NCBI GenBank assembly: GCA_973895155.1
Contig: OZ316894.1
Location: 21,638,001 to 21,702,000 of the forward strand
Length of the DNA: 64,000 bases
From: Marsupella aquatica
Taxonomy: Eukaryota > Marchantiophyta
Direction of reading: 5' to 3'
Position numbers and translations under genes: made by a program
Notes under the pieces: model-generated
What the model was told of the DNA's origin: nothing
Database searches by the model: none
What the model saw: only the letters and a program-made list of their open reading frames with translations
Shown: piece after piece, positions 35,001 to 46,960 of the stretch
How the letters are laid out: each line of letters begins with the position of its first letter
How positions within the stretch are numbered: position 1 is the first letter of the stretch

Positions 35001-38000
35001 TGTGTTTGTTCAGTTTCTTATATTTAAATTAGAACTGGTTACAGAAGACCATTTTGGATTTCGTATTCGATGCAGCACCTCATTTTTGTGTAAATGTATT
35101 CTTGCAGGCTACTCAGGCGAGATCCCATGGGTGCTTTGGGATACGGGAACAAACCTGCGGGGACAAGTTTAAAATCTTCTCCGAGTGGAAATGGCCGGCC
35201 AAGGGACATGGAAATCATTGTCGCATCAAGACAAGGACAAGTCTTGGGGAGACAGACTGTTTTGAAAAGTGACCACTGCCCTGGTTGTCAATCAATGTCC
35301 CTACCTGAAAGAGTCGAAGGGGCCCCTAACTTCAGAGAAGTGGCCGGGTTTCCAGTGTATGGAGTCGCGAATCCAACTATTGATGGAATCCGGGCTGTCC
35401 TTCAGAGAATTGGAAGTGCAGTTGGTGGGCGACAGGTCTTGTGGCATAATATGCGGGAGGAACCTGTTATTTACATAAATGGAAAACCTTTTGTTCTCCG
35501 CGAAGTAGAGCGGCCTTACAAGAATATGCTTGAATACACGGTAACGTACTGTCATAGAGTAGAAACGGCACTCTATTCGCTTTTGTTTCATCCATTCTTT
35601 TGAAGCATATTGTCAGCATTTGTCGCAAAGTCTGGTTGTATCAGTAACTCATTCACCGTCGAAGTATAAGCTGCAAGATGCAAGTTGGGTACTCATACCA
35701 CTAAGTCTTCTAAGTAGCAGTTCTGCATATTCTTGCAGGGCATAGATACAAAGAGAGTAGAACAAATGGAGGCACGACTGAAAGAAGATGTATTGCGTGA
35801 AGCTGCTCAATATGATGGTGGTATCATGGTTAATCATGAAACTGATGACGGCCAAATATTTGATGCCTGGGAACCAGTAAACTCAAATGCTGTGATGACT
35901 CCTCTAGAGGTGTTTAAGGGCTTGGAGGCCGAAGGACTTCCTGTTGTGTATGCAAGGGTGCCAATTACGGATGGGAAGGCTCCGAAGAGCTCCGATTTTG
36001 ATACTCTTGCAGAGAAAATTGCGTCAGCTCTGAGCAATACAGCTTTTGTCTTCAACTGCCAGGTATGCTCTCACGGAACTGACATTGATGATCAATTGTA
36101 GGTGGATTACCCCTGACGTCTACGTAGCGGCCAGTATTTTATCCCTGGCAGGGGTTTTACGGCCATTGTACTTCAAGACATCGTGGAATCATTGTTGTTT
36201 GTGTGCTTGATAACTCTTTGATATTACCCGTTCTACAGAGAATCTAAAAGACCTTGCTCCCTCTTCAGCCGACCTTAGAGTTATTGGATTCCTTTCCATG
36301 CTCAAAACTTAGGTGTTTGTCATTGTCAGATGGGACGAGGACGCACGACAACAGGAACCGTCATAGCGTGCCTTGTGCAGCTTCGCTGTCAGTTTGGAAG
36401 ACCTCTTAGAACTGTTCGACCAGTAATTGAGAATCCATTAGCAGATGCTGGTTCAAGCAGTGGTGATGATGCCGGTAATGACTCGCCTGGGGACAGCCCT
36501 TCTGTGATCACAGTTACCAAGCTGGACAGACCGAAGGTAGCAACGGGTTTTGTATTGGATGACGTACCAATTGTTCGCAAGATAACTCGTCTACTGGAGA
36601 ATGGGGTGGAGTGTAGGGAGGCTCTGGATTCAGTTATTGATCTCTGTGCTGCAATGCAAAATATCCGTCAAGCTATTCTTCAGTACCGAAGGGTTTTCAA
36701 CCAACAGAACTTTGAGGCTCATGTGAGACGCGCAGCATTAAATCGTGGTGTTGAGTACCTAGAGCGGTACTTTATGCTTATTGCTTTTGCTGCATATTTG
36801 GGAAGCCCTGCATTTGATGGTTATTGTCAATATGGTTCTTCCGGTATACCATTTAAGAAATGGTTGCGACAGCGCCCAGAAGTGAGGCAAATGAAGTGGA
36901 GTATGCGACTGAGACCAGCACGAGTCTTTACTATAACAGTAAGTATTGCAGTTACGCCTCTGACTCTGTTAGCCCAAGGGGCTGGTAGCGAATAGAATTA
37001 AGGCTACACATGTTTCACGTTGAAAACAGAGTAAATTCATCTCTGCACGTCTTCAAAGATATGACGGACAGTATGGGCATTGTTCTCTGTTTCTGGTTTT
37101 GGTAAGATAATCATTGCATTTTGTGAAGGTCTTCGCAGCATGGCTTTATCGTTTTGAACACGCCTGGGCACGTTTTGTTTTCCCTTTTGAGTTTTACATA
37201 TAAAAGAGGGAAGGTAGGGGCGCCGTCCTGCATCTGAGACTAAAAGCTGAGACTTTGTTTGAAGCTGTCATGACTTCATTGGGGATCTTGTACTAAAAAT
37301 TTGTTCAAACCTTTTACAATGTTTTCCGTGCAGGAGGACATAAAGACGTCTTGTGATCCAAATGATGGCGATGCAGTGATGGAGGCCATTGTGAAGGCTC
37401 GCATCGGATCCGTGTTAGGGAAGCGTGCTATTCTGAAAATGTATTTCTTTCCTGGCCAGAAAACGTCTGCGGATCATGTCAAGATAAATGGCGCTCAGCA
37501 TATTTTCAAGGTAGCTCATCTTTGATAGAGATCTGGGACTCTTCCTGTTGGAGCAATTTTTGCATATGTCTCAAGGTATATGCAGCTAACTCGGGGGCCT
37601 TTACACCAGGGAAGTACATGTGTAACGTTTACGGGTACCTTCGGATTTTATATAACGTTAGTTTTCGAGAGGTCAGACAGAGTCAAGAGCCCCGACTCTC
37701 AATTAACCTGCTTAAATTTGGCTTTCTGGACGACAGGTTGATGATTTTCGTGTGTACAGCATGGCAACACCAACTGTAGATGGAGCCAAAGAATTTCTGA
37801 TTTATCTGAATGCTCATCCAAGTTCAGGGTCTAAAGCTATAGTGACGGACTTGCGGGAGGAGGTCGTCGTGTACATCCATGGTAATCCATTTGTTCTAAG
37901 GGAGCTCGATCAGCCTGTGAGCGCATTGAAGCATGTCGGCATTACAGGGCCAGCTGTAAGTACAACTTTTTCTTGACTTGTCATGGAGATCATTTGACCC

Positions 38001-39909
38001 GTTGGAATTAACTAGGAAAGAAACAAACAAAATTGTACAATTGACCAGTACGAGCAGCAGATGTAGGTCCTAATTTTGCTAACCGTTTCTGATGGATTAA
38101 CTTTGCCAAGAGGGTCTAGTGATCCCCCAAAAGTGAGGCACTCAAACTTTTACTTTGGTCACTAGGAGGCTCTTGGATGTTTCTTGTAGTCAGCTTATGA
38201 ATGACTCTCACATGAAGGGCACTCACTGGATATATCTGAATGGTTTTCATAGTATTTGTGGAAACTGCCATATCTTGCAGGTGGAGCAAATGGAAAGCAG
38301 ACTTAAGGAAGACATTTTGGCAGAAGCAGCAAGATCAGGTGGTCGCATGCTCCTACATCGCGAAGAGTTCAGATCAGGCACAAATCAGTCAGATGTGGTC
38401 GGGTACTGGGAGACTCTGGCGCCTACTGATGTTCAAACTTCAGCTGAGGTGTATGGGTCCCTCAAGGCAGCGGGCTACAACATTGACTACAAGAGAATAC
38501 CGTTGACAAGAGAACGGGCTGCCTTAGCTACTGATGTAGATGCGATTCAATCCCGACTAGACATGTAGGTTTTGATTATGACATCTCTCTTTGAGTCGTT
38601 GGGCAATAAGTAGAGCTCCAAGATTTGCTTACAAACGCAAAACTTTCAACGCTTGACATGGTTTGTGTGTTGGTTGGCATGTCAACAGGGTGGGTGATGG
38701 GGATGTGGATTATTGCTTCATTTCTCACACTGGAGTTGGGGGAGTTGCATATGCAATGGCTATCACCTGTCTGAGACTACAGGCAATGGCCCAGTCGGTG
38801 AATCGTGCCGCCTCTTCGTCGACAGGATCAGACATGGCCGTGTCTTTTCCGTTGCAGATAGGAGAAGATGTCATCACAAGGCCCAAGGACGATGAGGAGG
38901 CCTTCAGACAAGGCGATTATAGAGATATTCTGAGCCTGACCCGTGTTTTGGCTAATGGACCGGCAAGCAAGATAGAGACCGACAGCATAATTGAAAGGTA
39001 CCACCGTGCTCTTCGACTTGGGTTCCCTACCAATAAGGTCAGAGGGTTGTGCGAGGTGAACAGAGTTTTGTATATTCCCAGATTTCTAGAAATTTATTCT
39101 CAATACTCGAGGGACGCACAACCCTATATCAATCAGCAGCAAGTTTCAAGAATACTTTCATCTTTACATACATTACAAGCGGAAAAATGGATCAGTGGAC
39201 TCAAACCGGTGATGGAGAAGTCTTGGTCCTTGTTATTGGAGGCGGTTGCTGATTACTTTCTCTGGATTTGACATGCAATTTCAGTCCCCCTAGTAGTACC
39301 TGACATAGATGTCGTATAGAGATCTACAATGGAGGCAAATTTAGTATTGAATAAGGCGAAAGATATTTCTTTCAGAGTGACTTGCGTGGGGATTAATTCA
39401 TGCTCTCAAGGTATAGTGTAGAGGCAAGCAATGGGACACTGTTGGGTTCTTATGTTGGTCTTAAAGTTCGCTGCAAATATGGGACTAAAAGATCATCCTT
39501 TTGGAGATTCTTGCAGGTGTGAAGGAGCTGGAAATATTCTCGAGGATATATTTGATTATAAGAAACAGTTAGAAGATTGCTTACAAGGAGATGACGAGCG
39601 AAGATCATACTGGAAGGACATGGGCATCAAGGCTCTAAGGTCAGCTTTTCCCACTTCTTTTCCCTAGTTTTATCCGATTCTATCTTCTTCTGCAGGACAT
39701 CGTTGAAAATGCTACCTGAAATTTGTGTCTCACAACAAGATGGATGGGAACTGTGCAGGAGGTACTTCTTCCTGATCGCCTTCAGGTCTTACCTGTATCA
39801 CAGGGTAGCTACGGGTGGGAACACCATGCCAGACAATGCTGCATTTGCTTCTTGGATGCTAGCTCGTCCAGAGCTTGGCCATCTCTGTGATAATATTAAG
39901 CTCGGGTGA
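29097..39909 (+). CDS. PALD: Plant paladin: three-module phosphatase-like protein, 19 coding exons
   Basis: Exons: 29097-29246, 30187-30315, 30610-30681, 32478-32548, 32710-32809, 32937-33035, 33140-33266, 33374-33507, 34367-34426, 34739-34977, 35108-35540, 35739-36062, 36330-36938, 37334-37510, 37737-37955, 38281-38564, 38689-38997, 39517-39639, 39759-39909. All phases join to 1,269 aa, close to plant paladin. A module occurs three times, starting GSVLGKKTILKSDHFPG (about residue 16), GQVLGRQTVLKSDHCPGC (about 425) and GSVLGKRAILKMYFFPG (about 870). Each continues through VLWHNxREEP/LREEVV, (Y)INGxPFVLRE, RVEQMEARLKED, and a CX5R-type loop. CQMGRGRTT occurs at Cys224-Arg230 and Cys645-Arg651; in module 3 the loop is SHTGVGG (1088-1094), lacking Cys and Arg. 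It ends PELGHLCDNIKLG. Animal paladin is reported as a phosphoinositide phosphatase linked to signalling; the plant role is not established. Intron 5 has a GC donor. ATG 29097 directly precedes conserved sequence. Confidence 0.96.
33990..34225. repeat. 118-bp tandem duplication in paladin intron 8
   Basis: GCATGATGGGAATYATGC starts at 33991 and 34109, and the two copies match through GGTGTCCTGCATACC at 34225 with few differences. The second copy starts with a palindrome whose 10-bp arms CCTGCATGAT/ATCATGCAGG flank GGGA (34107-34130). The duplication lies in the 859-bp intron between exons 8 and 9. Confidence 0.95.
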
Positions 39910-41520
39910 TAAATATTCAACAAAACAGGTAAGAAATGTTAATACGGGACCGTTTAATCAGCCAATCACTATTGTTAGATGCTTCCAAATTACGGATACA
40001 TTATGGGTTCTTCGTAGAATCTTGGATTGTCATTTTCGAAACTTGTCAGGTTTTGTGTTAACGTCCTTCGAGGGGAGGCGTATCATAAATTTCACTATGC
40101 ACTTAGTCTTCGGTGACCGAAGCTAAGCTATATAGTTTCCTTCGCTGAACCGCTGCACAACGTCTTAAGGAGGAAATTAATCAATCCAGATCTTATTGGG
40201 AGGAGTTTCAAGATCTTCTACATTCATTTTATTCTACGAAGAAAGGCTCTAGTGGCCTTATGTTAGACTAGCTCAGTGTTCTTAAACCCCCCCACTAGCC
40301 ATATAAAAGGGGGAAGTGTCCAAGACTTCTCCCTTTTCACATTCCACTCATTCTTCTCCTGTCCCGTGGCATTTTGCTCCACAATTCCAGGAAAAGTGTA
40401 CTATTCGTGGCTAGTGGTGGTTTAAAGAACATGGTGCATCCTCATGTCCTATGGACTGGAGATGAAGTTGTGGAGATGAAATCTAACCTCGATCCTTGCT
40501 CGTGTGATTGTCTGTCTTTCAAACCAGGCTCTCTGAAGATCCTCAAAAAGCTTCTTTCAAACTCGATGGAGGGGAATTGTACATATCCAAGAATGAGCAA
40601 CTGTGGAGGTTCATAATTTCCTCACAGCACTGTGTAAACGACATTTGCATGTTTGTACATTACTCAGGAAAATAGGAGTCGACCAGATTAGATGATATCA
40701 CCTTGACAACTGATTGCTAGACACACGTATTAGCTTCATCATATTGATATGCCATGCTCAATGGCTGAGTTATATGTAGTTAGCTCAAATTAGCCAATTT
40801 TGGAATGAGTTTAAGCTTCATAAATGAATCCACTTCAGTGGTGAACAACTCTGCATGCCTGCTGAGCTGGTACCACATTGGCTGTATCAGAGTGAAAGCA
40901 GCCTGTTTTGTACTTAACAGCCTGAAAGGAAACTTCACTGTAGAATTTTTCTCAAAGTTTTTCTTGCTGAACACGTGTGAGAAGACGCAGGCTGTCTTGA
41001 ATGTTGAGGAAATGGAGGCAGTGGTATAATGCCATAACAACTATCCATTCATCCTTCCACACTGGACGACGTTGTGTCCCCAAGTATTATTATATACTGC
41101 ATGTAATGTATTACAGTAAGCACGATGTGGAGCAGGAAGATCGACAGGTAATTGCAGTTGTAGCTATCTACCATCGTTCTTATCAAAATGGACTTTGCCA
41201 TTAGTTAGAACTGAACAGCGTCAGGAGCCGGGGCACTCTTGCGCTGAGACGTTAGAAGCAGCATGTAACAATCAGCAGGCCTTGTGGCCCCCTTGATACC
41301 CAATGACTCAATGTATGCCTCATTAGACACACAGAGCGACAGGAAGCTCAAGATCGAAGGAAGCTCAAAGCAAAACGAACTACCAAAAGATCGGAACACA
41401 AGAGGCTCCACCTCCCAGGCATGATAGGATAGCATCAGTGAGTGTTTTGCACTGATATCTATACTATATTAGCATGCCCTTATTTATATGGAAGTGTTTT
41501 TCTCTTAGTGATACAATTTC
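39910..41520. other. Paladin 3' UTR and spacer with dispersed repeat
   Basis: The paladin 3' UTR should lie just after 39909; its end is not visible. Bases 40293-40392 are the inverted partner of the repeat at the window start, including CCATATAAAAGGG. Open frames at 40374-40616, 40805-41029 and 41205-41435 show no family resemblance. Confidence 0.5.
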
Positions 41521-41522
41521 TT

Positions 41523-41845
41523 GATATTTAAGGTATGTTTGAGAATAGGGATTCTCTAATTTCTCTTTAGCATAAATTTCGATATTTACACTATGTTTGT
41601 GAGCATGGGCATGGCCATTCTCTAATTTTTCTATAGCATAAACTTTTGATATTTAGAGTATGTTTGTGAATAGGGATGAGCAAAGGCCTACTCTTTAATA
41701 TATCTTTTAACTGAAATGTTGATATTTAGACTATGTTGTTTGTGAGTAGGGATGAGCAATGGCCTACTCCTTCATATATCTGTAACTAAAATGGTTGATA
41801 TTTAGACTATGTTTGTGATTAGGAATAGACATTTTTGTGTAAAGA
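41523..41845. repeat. Five-copy tandem repeat with lengthening unit (58 to 76 bp)
   Basis: GATATTTARNNTATGTTTGTG starts at 41523, 41581, 41648, 41721 and 41797. Copies share AATAGGGATGAGCAA, GGCCTACTC and a following AT-rich part; unit length rises 58, 67, 73, 76 along the array. Confidence 0.85.
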
Positions 41846-42028
41846 TTCAGTTTGTGAGTAGAGATGGGTATGGAGAGTGTGCGCAAAGGAAGCTCATCCT
41901 TAGCACCAGTATTTGGGCTAGTAAAATTGTGCATATGTCCTTTACCTGTAGCGTCGAAAGGATTACGTCATGTTGGATGTCCTCTATGTCTCCCACATAT
42001 CTGGGACGTGTGAATGTCTATAATCAAT

Positions 42029-42660
42029 CTCAGGGGTCTCACTATATAGAGGTCTCCTCATCGGGTCTCACTATATAGAGGTCTCCTCATCACCTGTGAC
42101 ATTTTTAGGTCTTTGATCCCCTAAAATGTAAGAAAATTTTATTTTTTCAACCCCTATAAAGTTAAAATATTCTTGGATTATTTCAAAATTTGGTAAGAAG
42201 TACCCTAATGTTCTTATAAATCTCAAAATTGGATTTAAAAAATATTATTGTTCTTCTAAGATAATTCTTAAGTTATTCTGTTGAACCAATAAAATGACCT
42301 TATCCTTCGTCGCACATGATGTGCCATTTTTATGGAAGTGAAATCTCAAAGAATCCAATATGTTGGGTTCTAGATATCATGCTCATATACACTCGGGGGT
42401 CTCACTATATGGATGCCTCCCCATCATCTGCGAATTTTTTAGGCCTTAGACCCCCTAAAATGTAAGAATTTTAAAAAAAAATTCAACCCCTAAAAATTTG
42501 GTTATAAGGACCCTAATGTTCTTATAAGTCTCAAAGTTGGATTTAAAAGACCCTATTGTTCTTCTCAGAAAATTCTTAAGTCTTCTCTTTGAACCAATAA
42601 AATGACACTATACTTAATTGCACGTGATATGTCATTTTTGTGGAAATGAAACCCCCAACA
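42029..42660. repeat. Direct repeat pair of about 265-315 bp
   Basis: GGGGTCTCACTATAT to about CATTTTTNTGGAARTGAAA occurs at about 42029-42343 and 42395-42656. Shared words are CCCCTAAAATGTAAGAA, CCCTAATGTTCTTATAA and GAACCAATAAAATGAC. The first copy carries an extra tandem duplication of about 27 bp (GGTCTCACTATATAGAGGTC) at its start. Confidence 0.9.
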
Positions 42661-42974
42661 TATACATAGTTACACAACATATATTGCATATCACACACAT
42701 CCCATCATAGGCACAAACACACAAGAGAATTGAGTGGTGGCAGGTCTACAAAGTATGTCTTCTTCAATGTCGGTATTTTAGCAGCAGTTTTGTTTAGATC
42801 CTACCTAGCTTGCAAGACTCTTAATCTTATGACCTATGCACTTTTCTTTAGATTCCCCCAATGGCTGCCAATGCATGCTTGGGTCAAAGGTGATATCATT
42901 AGGATTTTTCTAGTGCTTCAACAAAACAACATACAATAGATACTTTATGCCCAACTTTCAAATCATTTTTCTGC

Positions 42975-43023
42975 CTTTATTGGGTCCCCCCCCCCCCCCC
43001 CCCCCCCCCCCCTTTATTGGGTT
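42975..43023. repeat. Poly-C run of 27 bp between direct repeats
   Basis: C27 lies at 42986-43012, flanked on both sides by CTTTATTGGGT (about 42975-42985 and 43012-43023). A single-copy relative at 22856-22868 has only a short C run before the same word. Confidence 0.9.
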
Positions 43024-43079
43024 CTTTTGCCTTGTGGACCATGTCTCCTGGTTTGGCCATCTTGTCTTTCTGGCAATGT

Positions 43080-43100
43080 GATATATATATATATATATAT
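43080..43100. repeat. (TA)n microsatellite
   Basis: An uninterrupted TA run of about 20 bp; a shorter TA run occurs at 45307-45317. Confidence 0.9.
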
Positions 43101-43676
43101 TTTCTGCCCAAAAATCTAAAGGTCATCCTTAAATTAATGGGGATCTAACAGTCAGGAAACGCAGATAAGGCATCTTCTCTTTCATAGAGGCTGACGCTGA
43201 CATTCGCCACACTGGCTAAAACCAAAGAACATTAGAAAATATACTGCTCCAGATTCCAGCTTGCTAGGCTATATAGTAGATTCTTGCTGCTCATAAAGAA
43301 AATTGTCCCTTTCAATGGGAGCAAAAGTTGTCGCCATGGGATGCAATGTTGACTTGTTGAAAAACTCATCCTGATAATTGCACATAAAAATGTGTTAATA
43401 TATGGTGTACACTAAGTGATTAAAGAGAAATATTTGGTTTACCATGTTATGGAATGATCTTGAAAAATCTTGTTGTGCTCAACCCAAGCTGATCCATTTA
43501 AAGAGAATAAATTGATTTACCATGGTATGGAATCTTAGTACAAAGGCACAAATTAAAGCCACTTCTTAAGGGCCTAGGTCAGCCTATTCTTAAAGCGCCA
43601 CTGTCCGTGAAGCAGAACCTGGTGGATCCAGGCTACTAAAATAAATTTAAAAAGCACCCTGTTTTGTACTCCCCGA

Positions 43677-43835
43677 ACTTGGTAGACAGTGGTGGTTTAA
43701 GGGCCTAGGTCTAAGAGTTTGTCCTCCCCAAACCTGATAGACAGTGGGTGGTTTAAGGGCCTAGGTCTAAGAGTTTGTCCTCCCCAAACCTGATAGACAG
43801 TGGTTGGTTTAAGGGCCTAGGTCTAGAGTGAAGCC
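43677..43835. repeat. 55-56-bp tandem repeat, almost three copies
   Basis: TAGACAGT starts at 43683, 43738 and 43794, each copy followed by GGTTTAAGGGCCTAGGTCTA and, in the first two, AGAGTTTGTCCTCCCC. The last copy runs into a TCTAGAGTGAAGCCTCTAGA motif. A partial relative lies at 43562-43585. Confidence 0.9.
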
Positions 43836-44178
43836 TCTAGACCATAACTCCCAATAGAGACAAAACTGATAATGAGTCTCAATGAGGTCAAAACCTTAGA
43901 TGAGTATGGACAAAAGTGACATTGACTTTAAAACAAAACTGAAATGAGGGACAAAAAACAAGTAACTATGGGGTTTCCTAGGAAAAACAAGCATGGGGCA
44001 AACAGGGCAAATGGGGCAAAGCTGAATGAAAATAGCATATAAATTTTTTATTGTGTAATATGTTTTTCTTCATATGTATTTAAGTTCAAGGAATGGTGAT
44101 TGGGCTAGTAATCTTGAAAAACCTGGTTACGCTCAACCTTTATAATGTGTAATTCATGAGACTGGATAAAAACTTTAT

Positions 44179-44337
44179 GAGAGATTTGCTTGGTGGGACC
44201 CCACATGAAAATGTTTTACTTGATAGGACCCTTGAAAGTTTGGGTCAGTCTATTCAAGGTAAATCAACGGTGTGGATCACTCAGGGGTCCTATCAAGTAA
44301 AACATTTCCATTTGGGGTCCCACCAAGCAAATCCCTC
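44179..44337. mobile_element. Short foldback (MITE-like) element, about 52-bp inverted arms
   Basis: The left arm 44179-44231 and the right arm 44284-44337 are near-perfect reverse complements: AGATTTGCTTGGTGGGACCCC and GTTTTACTTGATAGGACCC recur inverted. The 52-bp centre has no coding capacity. Flanks have ACTTTAT on the left and CTTTATA on the right; the target duplication is not certain. Confidence 0.88.
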
Positions 44338-44339
44338 AA

Positions 44340-45300
44340 AACTTTATACATCCTCAAGAGGCAATCAAAGAGCTTGTTAATTAAGATGGTGAAGGCTCGG
44401 AAGAAGGATTGGACACAGGTTGTTGGAAAGTTTGGGTTGGAGGACTGGGACAAAGCTTTTAGTGCCGCCGCGGCTAATGCTGGCATGGGCAACCAGACCA
44501 TTGATTCAGGATCCAATTCACTACACGGTTCTATTCGTCACTCTGCCCAGCTGAATCGGGTTGCCCAATTTACTGCACTAGATTCAGCACGTCTATCTGC
44601 TTGAATACAGAAATCATAAAACATGTTTTGACGGTCGCTTAATGTTTTGTAAGCCATGGCAGTAAGAATGTTGTGCACTCTAGGCAATCAATATATAAAT
44701 TGGAAAGTCTTTATCCAAGCTCATGAACAAAGTTGTGGCCATTCAAGAACAATGGATAGTACTAAGTGTTCTTAATGTGGCCATAACTTCAGGGGAGTGT
44801 GCATTGAGAGAGAGTTCACGTTCACTATACATCAACCTGTGTATCCAAGGAGACATAATTATGGGAAGGCTTTACAATCAACACTGTTATAACAAGCTAG
44901 AGAATGCCGTTTACCTACAGACAGCCAGTTTGGTACTGACAGTAATCGACTTGGGAAGGTAAAGCATGTGGTGACAATTGTTGCTCCATGCAAGGAATTA
45001 GAAAGGGAGCTTAATTGGGAGCTTAATGAGAGTTATCTTCGAATTATTTTCTCTCAAGTGGACCAAATTGGGGTTCTCAAATCCTCACACTCCCATGATT
45101 AAAGAAATATGTGATGACTGCAATACTGAAGACCTTGATCTTATTGATTTGCTGATTCCACCTGCAACTAGGTGATTCCTTGTTGCTGCTATGCTGCCTC
45201 CACATTCAATCTCTAGGATTTTGTGGCCCTTGAGCTTTTTGGGTTCTTGGATTTCCTGGTTTTTGTTCCTTCAGGATCCTGTCTCACAATAAGGACTTTT
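44340..45300. other. Spacer with an unrecognised 72-codon open frame
   Basis: An ATG at 44386 opens 72 codons to 44604 (MVKARKKDWTQVVGKFG...), rich in Ala, Ser and Asn toward the end. I recognise no family and see no flanking splice structure or second exon. It may be a chance frame or a decayed gene fragment. Confidence 0.3.
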
Positions 45301-45320
45301 GGCTCTTATATATATATAAT

Positions 45321-45770
45321 GCCTCCACACTCAATCTTTGTCTCGTGTGTCTGTTCTGTCACTCTTTAGGTCTCACGGTAATGCACTTTCAGTGGTGCTT
45401 TTGCATTGGTATATATGTAGTGCCTCCACACTCAATCCTTGTCTCGTGAGTATGTTCTCTGTCACTCTTGAGGTCTCATGGTAATGCACTTTTTGTGATT
45501 TTGCATTGGTATATATGTAGTGCTTCCACACTCAATCCTTGTCTCGTGTGTCTCTCTGTCACTCTTGAGGTCTCATGGTAATGCACTTTTTGTGCTTTTG
45601 CATTGGTATATAATTATGCAGTGCCTTCACATTCAATCCTTGTCTGGTGTCTTTTCTGTCACTCTTGAGATCTCACAGTAATGCACTTTTTGTGCTTTTG
45701 CATCATAATTATATTTCTATATAGTGCCTCCACATTCAATCCTTGTCTAGTGTGTCTGTCCTCTTGAGGT
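45321..45770. repeat. 101-bp tandem array, about 4.5 copies
   Basis: GCCTCCACACTCAATC variants start at 45321, 45422, 45522, 45623 and 45725. Each unit continues CTTGTCTCGTGTGTC, CTGTCACTCTTGAGGTCTC, GGTAATGCACTTTT and GCTTTTGCATTGGTATATA. Confidence 0.95.
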
Positions 45771-46029
45771 GCTGCCACCTCATGTTGGGGTGGATTCTCT
45801 GGATTCCCTCGGGCCTTACACTAAATTGTTCAGAAGTGCAACATATATGTTACAGAAATATCACACAAAAGCTTACCAATATTAAGCGTGCAGGAAAGGT
45901 TAATGCTTTAATGGACATTTTGAAAAAGTACAAAAAGTACAAAAAGTGCAGCACCCACGATAAAAAAGGGGTAGAACGATTGACCTTGCAAATAGGTCTG
46001 CCGCCTGCTCGTAGAATCCCATTAAACAA

Positions 46030-46500
46030 TCAAACCCAAATCAAACAGAGATTAGCATAAGATGTGGATGGGTATAACGTGAATGGAATATATTTTAGGG
46101 GATACAAGCTGACTGTCCTAGGCCCCACCGGAGCTCCTTCCATCCAGCCCTGCATTACTCTACTTGGTCCCGTTGCATTATGTGATTTGGAATTTGGAAG
46201 CTTTAACTATAAAAATTGATCAGCCATACCATTTGTGGACCTCCAAGCCAAGTGGGGATAAGCACGCAAAATAAGGGTAGGAAACCAACGCCTAATTAAG
46301 CACAAAACACGAGGCAATGTAGATAATCCCACCCAAAAGGACCGTTGACCACTTGGATAGTTTAAAGTTTACTGCCAAGCCTTTTCCAAGGATTGACAGC
46401 AAAGGCCCCCTATCCAACAGACTCTAGCCTCTCCGTGTTGAGTGTTGACTTGTTAATTGCTAACTCCAAATTAGTCCCAATCCTCATCCACAAACAATTG
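46030..46500. other. Spacer containing donor of an inverted 41-bp copy
   Basis: Bases 46038-46078 are the exact reverse complement of 47688-47728. The remainder is AT-rich with no coding evidence. Confidence 0.7.
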
Positions 46501-46544
46501 ATGTGTAACTAGCAGACTGATCTGCCTCGTGTACAGATAGCTCA

Positions 46545-46960
46545 TGAAGCATTGCAGTTTTCATTACAGCCCTGGGTTGTGTTAGACATAGAGAGGAGAG
46601 ATTCGGCTCTTAGTTGTTGATTTTGAGACTTCAATTTGTCAATCTAGTGTTGGATTGAGCTGCAGTTGTCAGTGTAGCCGTTGTCAATGTAGCCCTGTGC
46701 TGGCAAGACATATCAGGAGACGTTTGGCTCTTGGTGATTTGGGGAATTCAATTCATCAATCTAGCTACATGTCGGACAGATTGGTTCTTAGTTGTTGATT
46801 TCATGACTTGACTTTGTCAATCTAGTGTCCTGTAGTGTGCTAAAGTTGTCAATGTAGCCATGTGTTGTGCAAGACATAATTGGAGAGATTCGGCTCTCAC
46901 TTGTTGATTTGGGGCCTTCAATTTATCAATCTAGATAGTGTCTTGTATTGAGCTTGAGAG
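46545..46960. repeat. Degenerate tandem repeat of about 60-120-bp spacing
   Basis: TCAATCTAG occurs near 46639, 46755, 46816 and 46925, with GGCTCTYASTTGTTGATTT and GTTGTCAATGTAGCC blocks between. Copies are diverged and rearranged. Confidence 0.75.

Noticed and set aside
44386-44604. 72-codon open frame as a small gene
   Set aside because: No recognised family, no second exon and no promoter signal; kept only as a note in the spacer entry.
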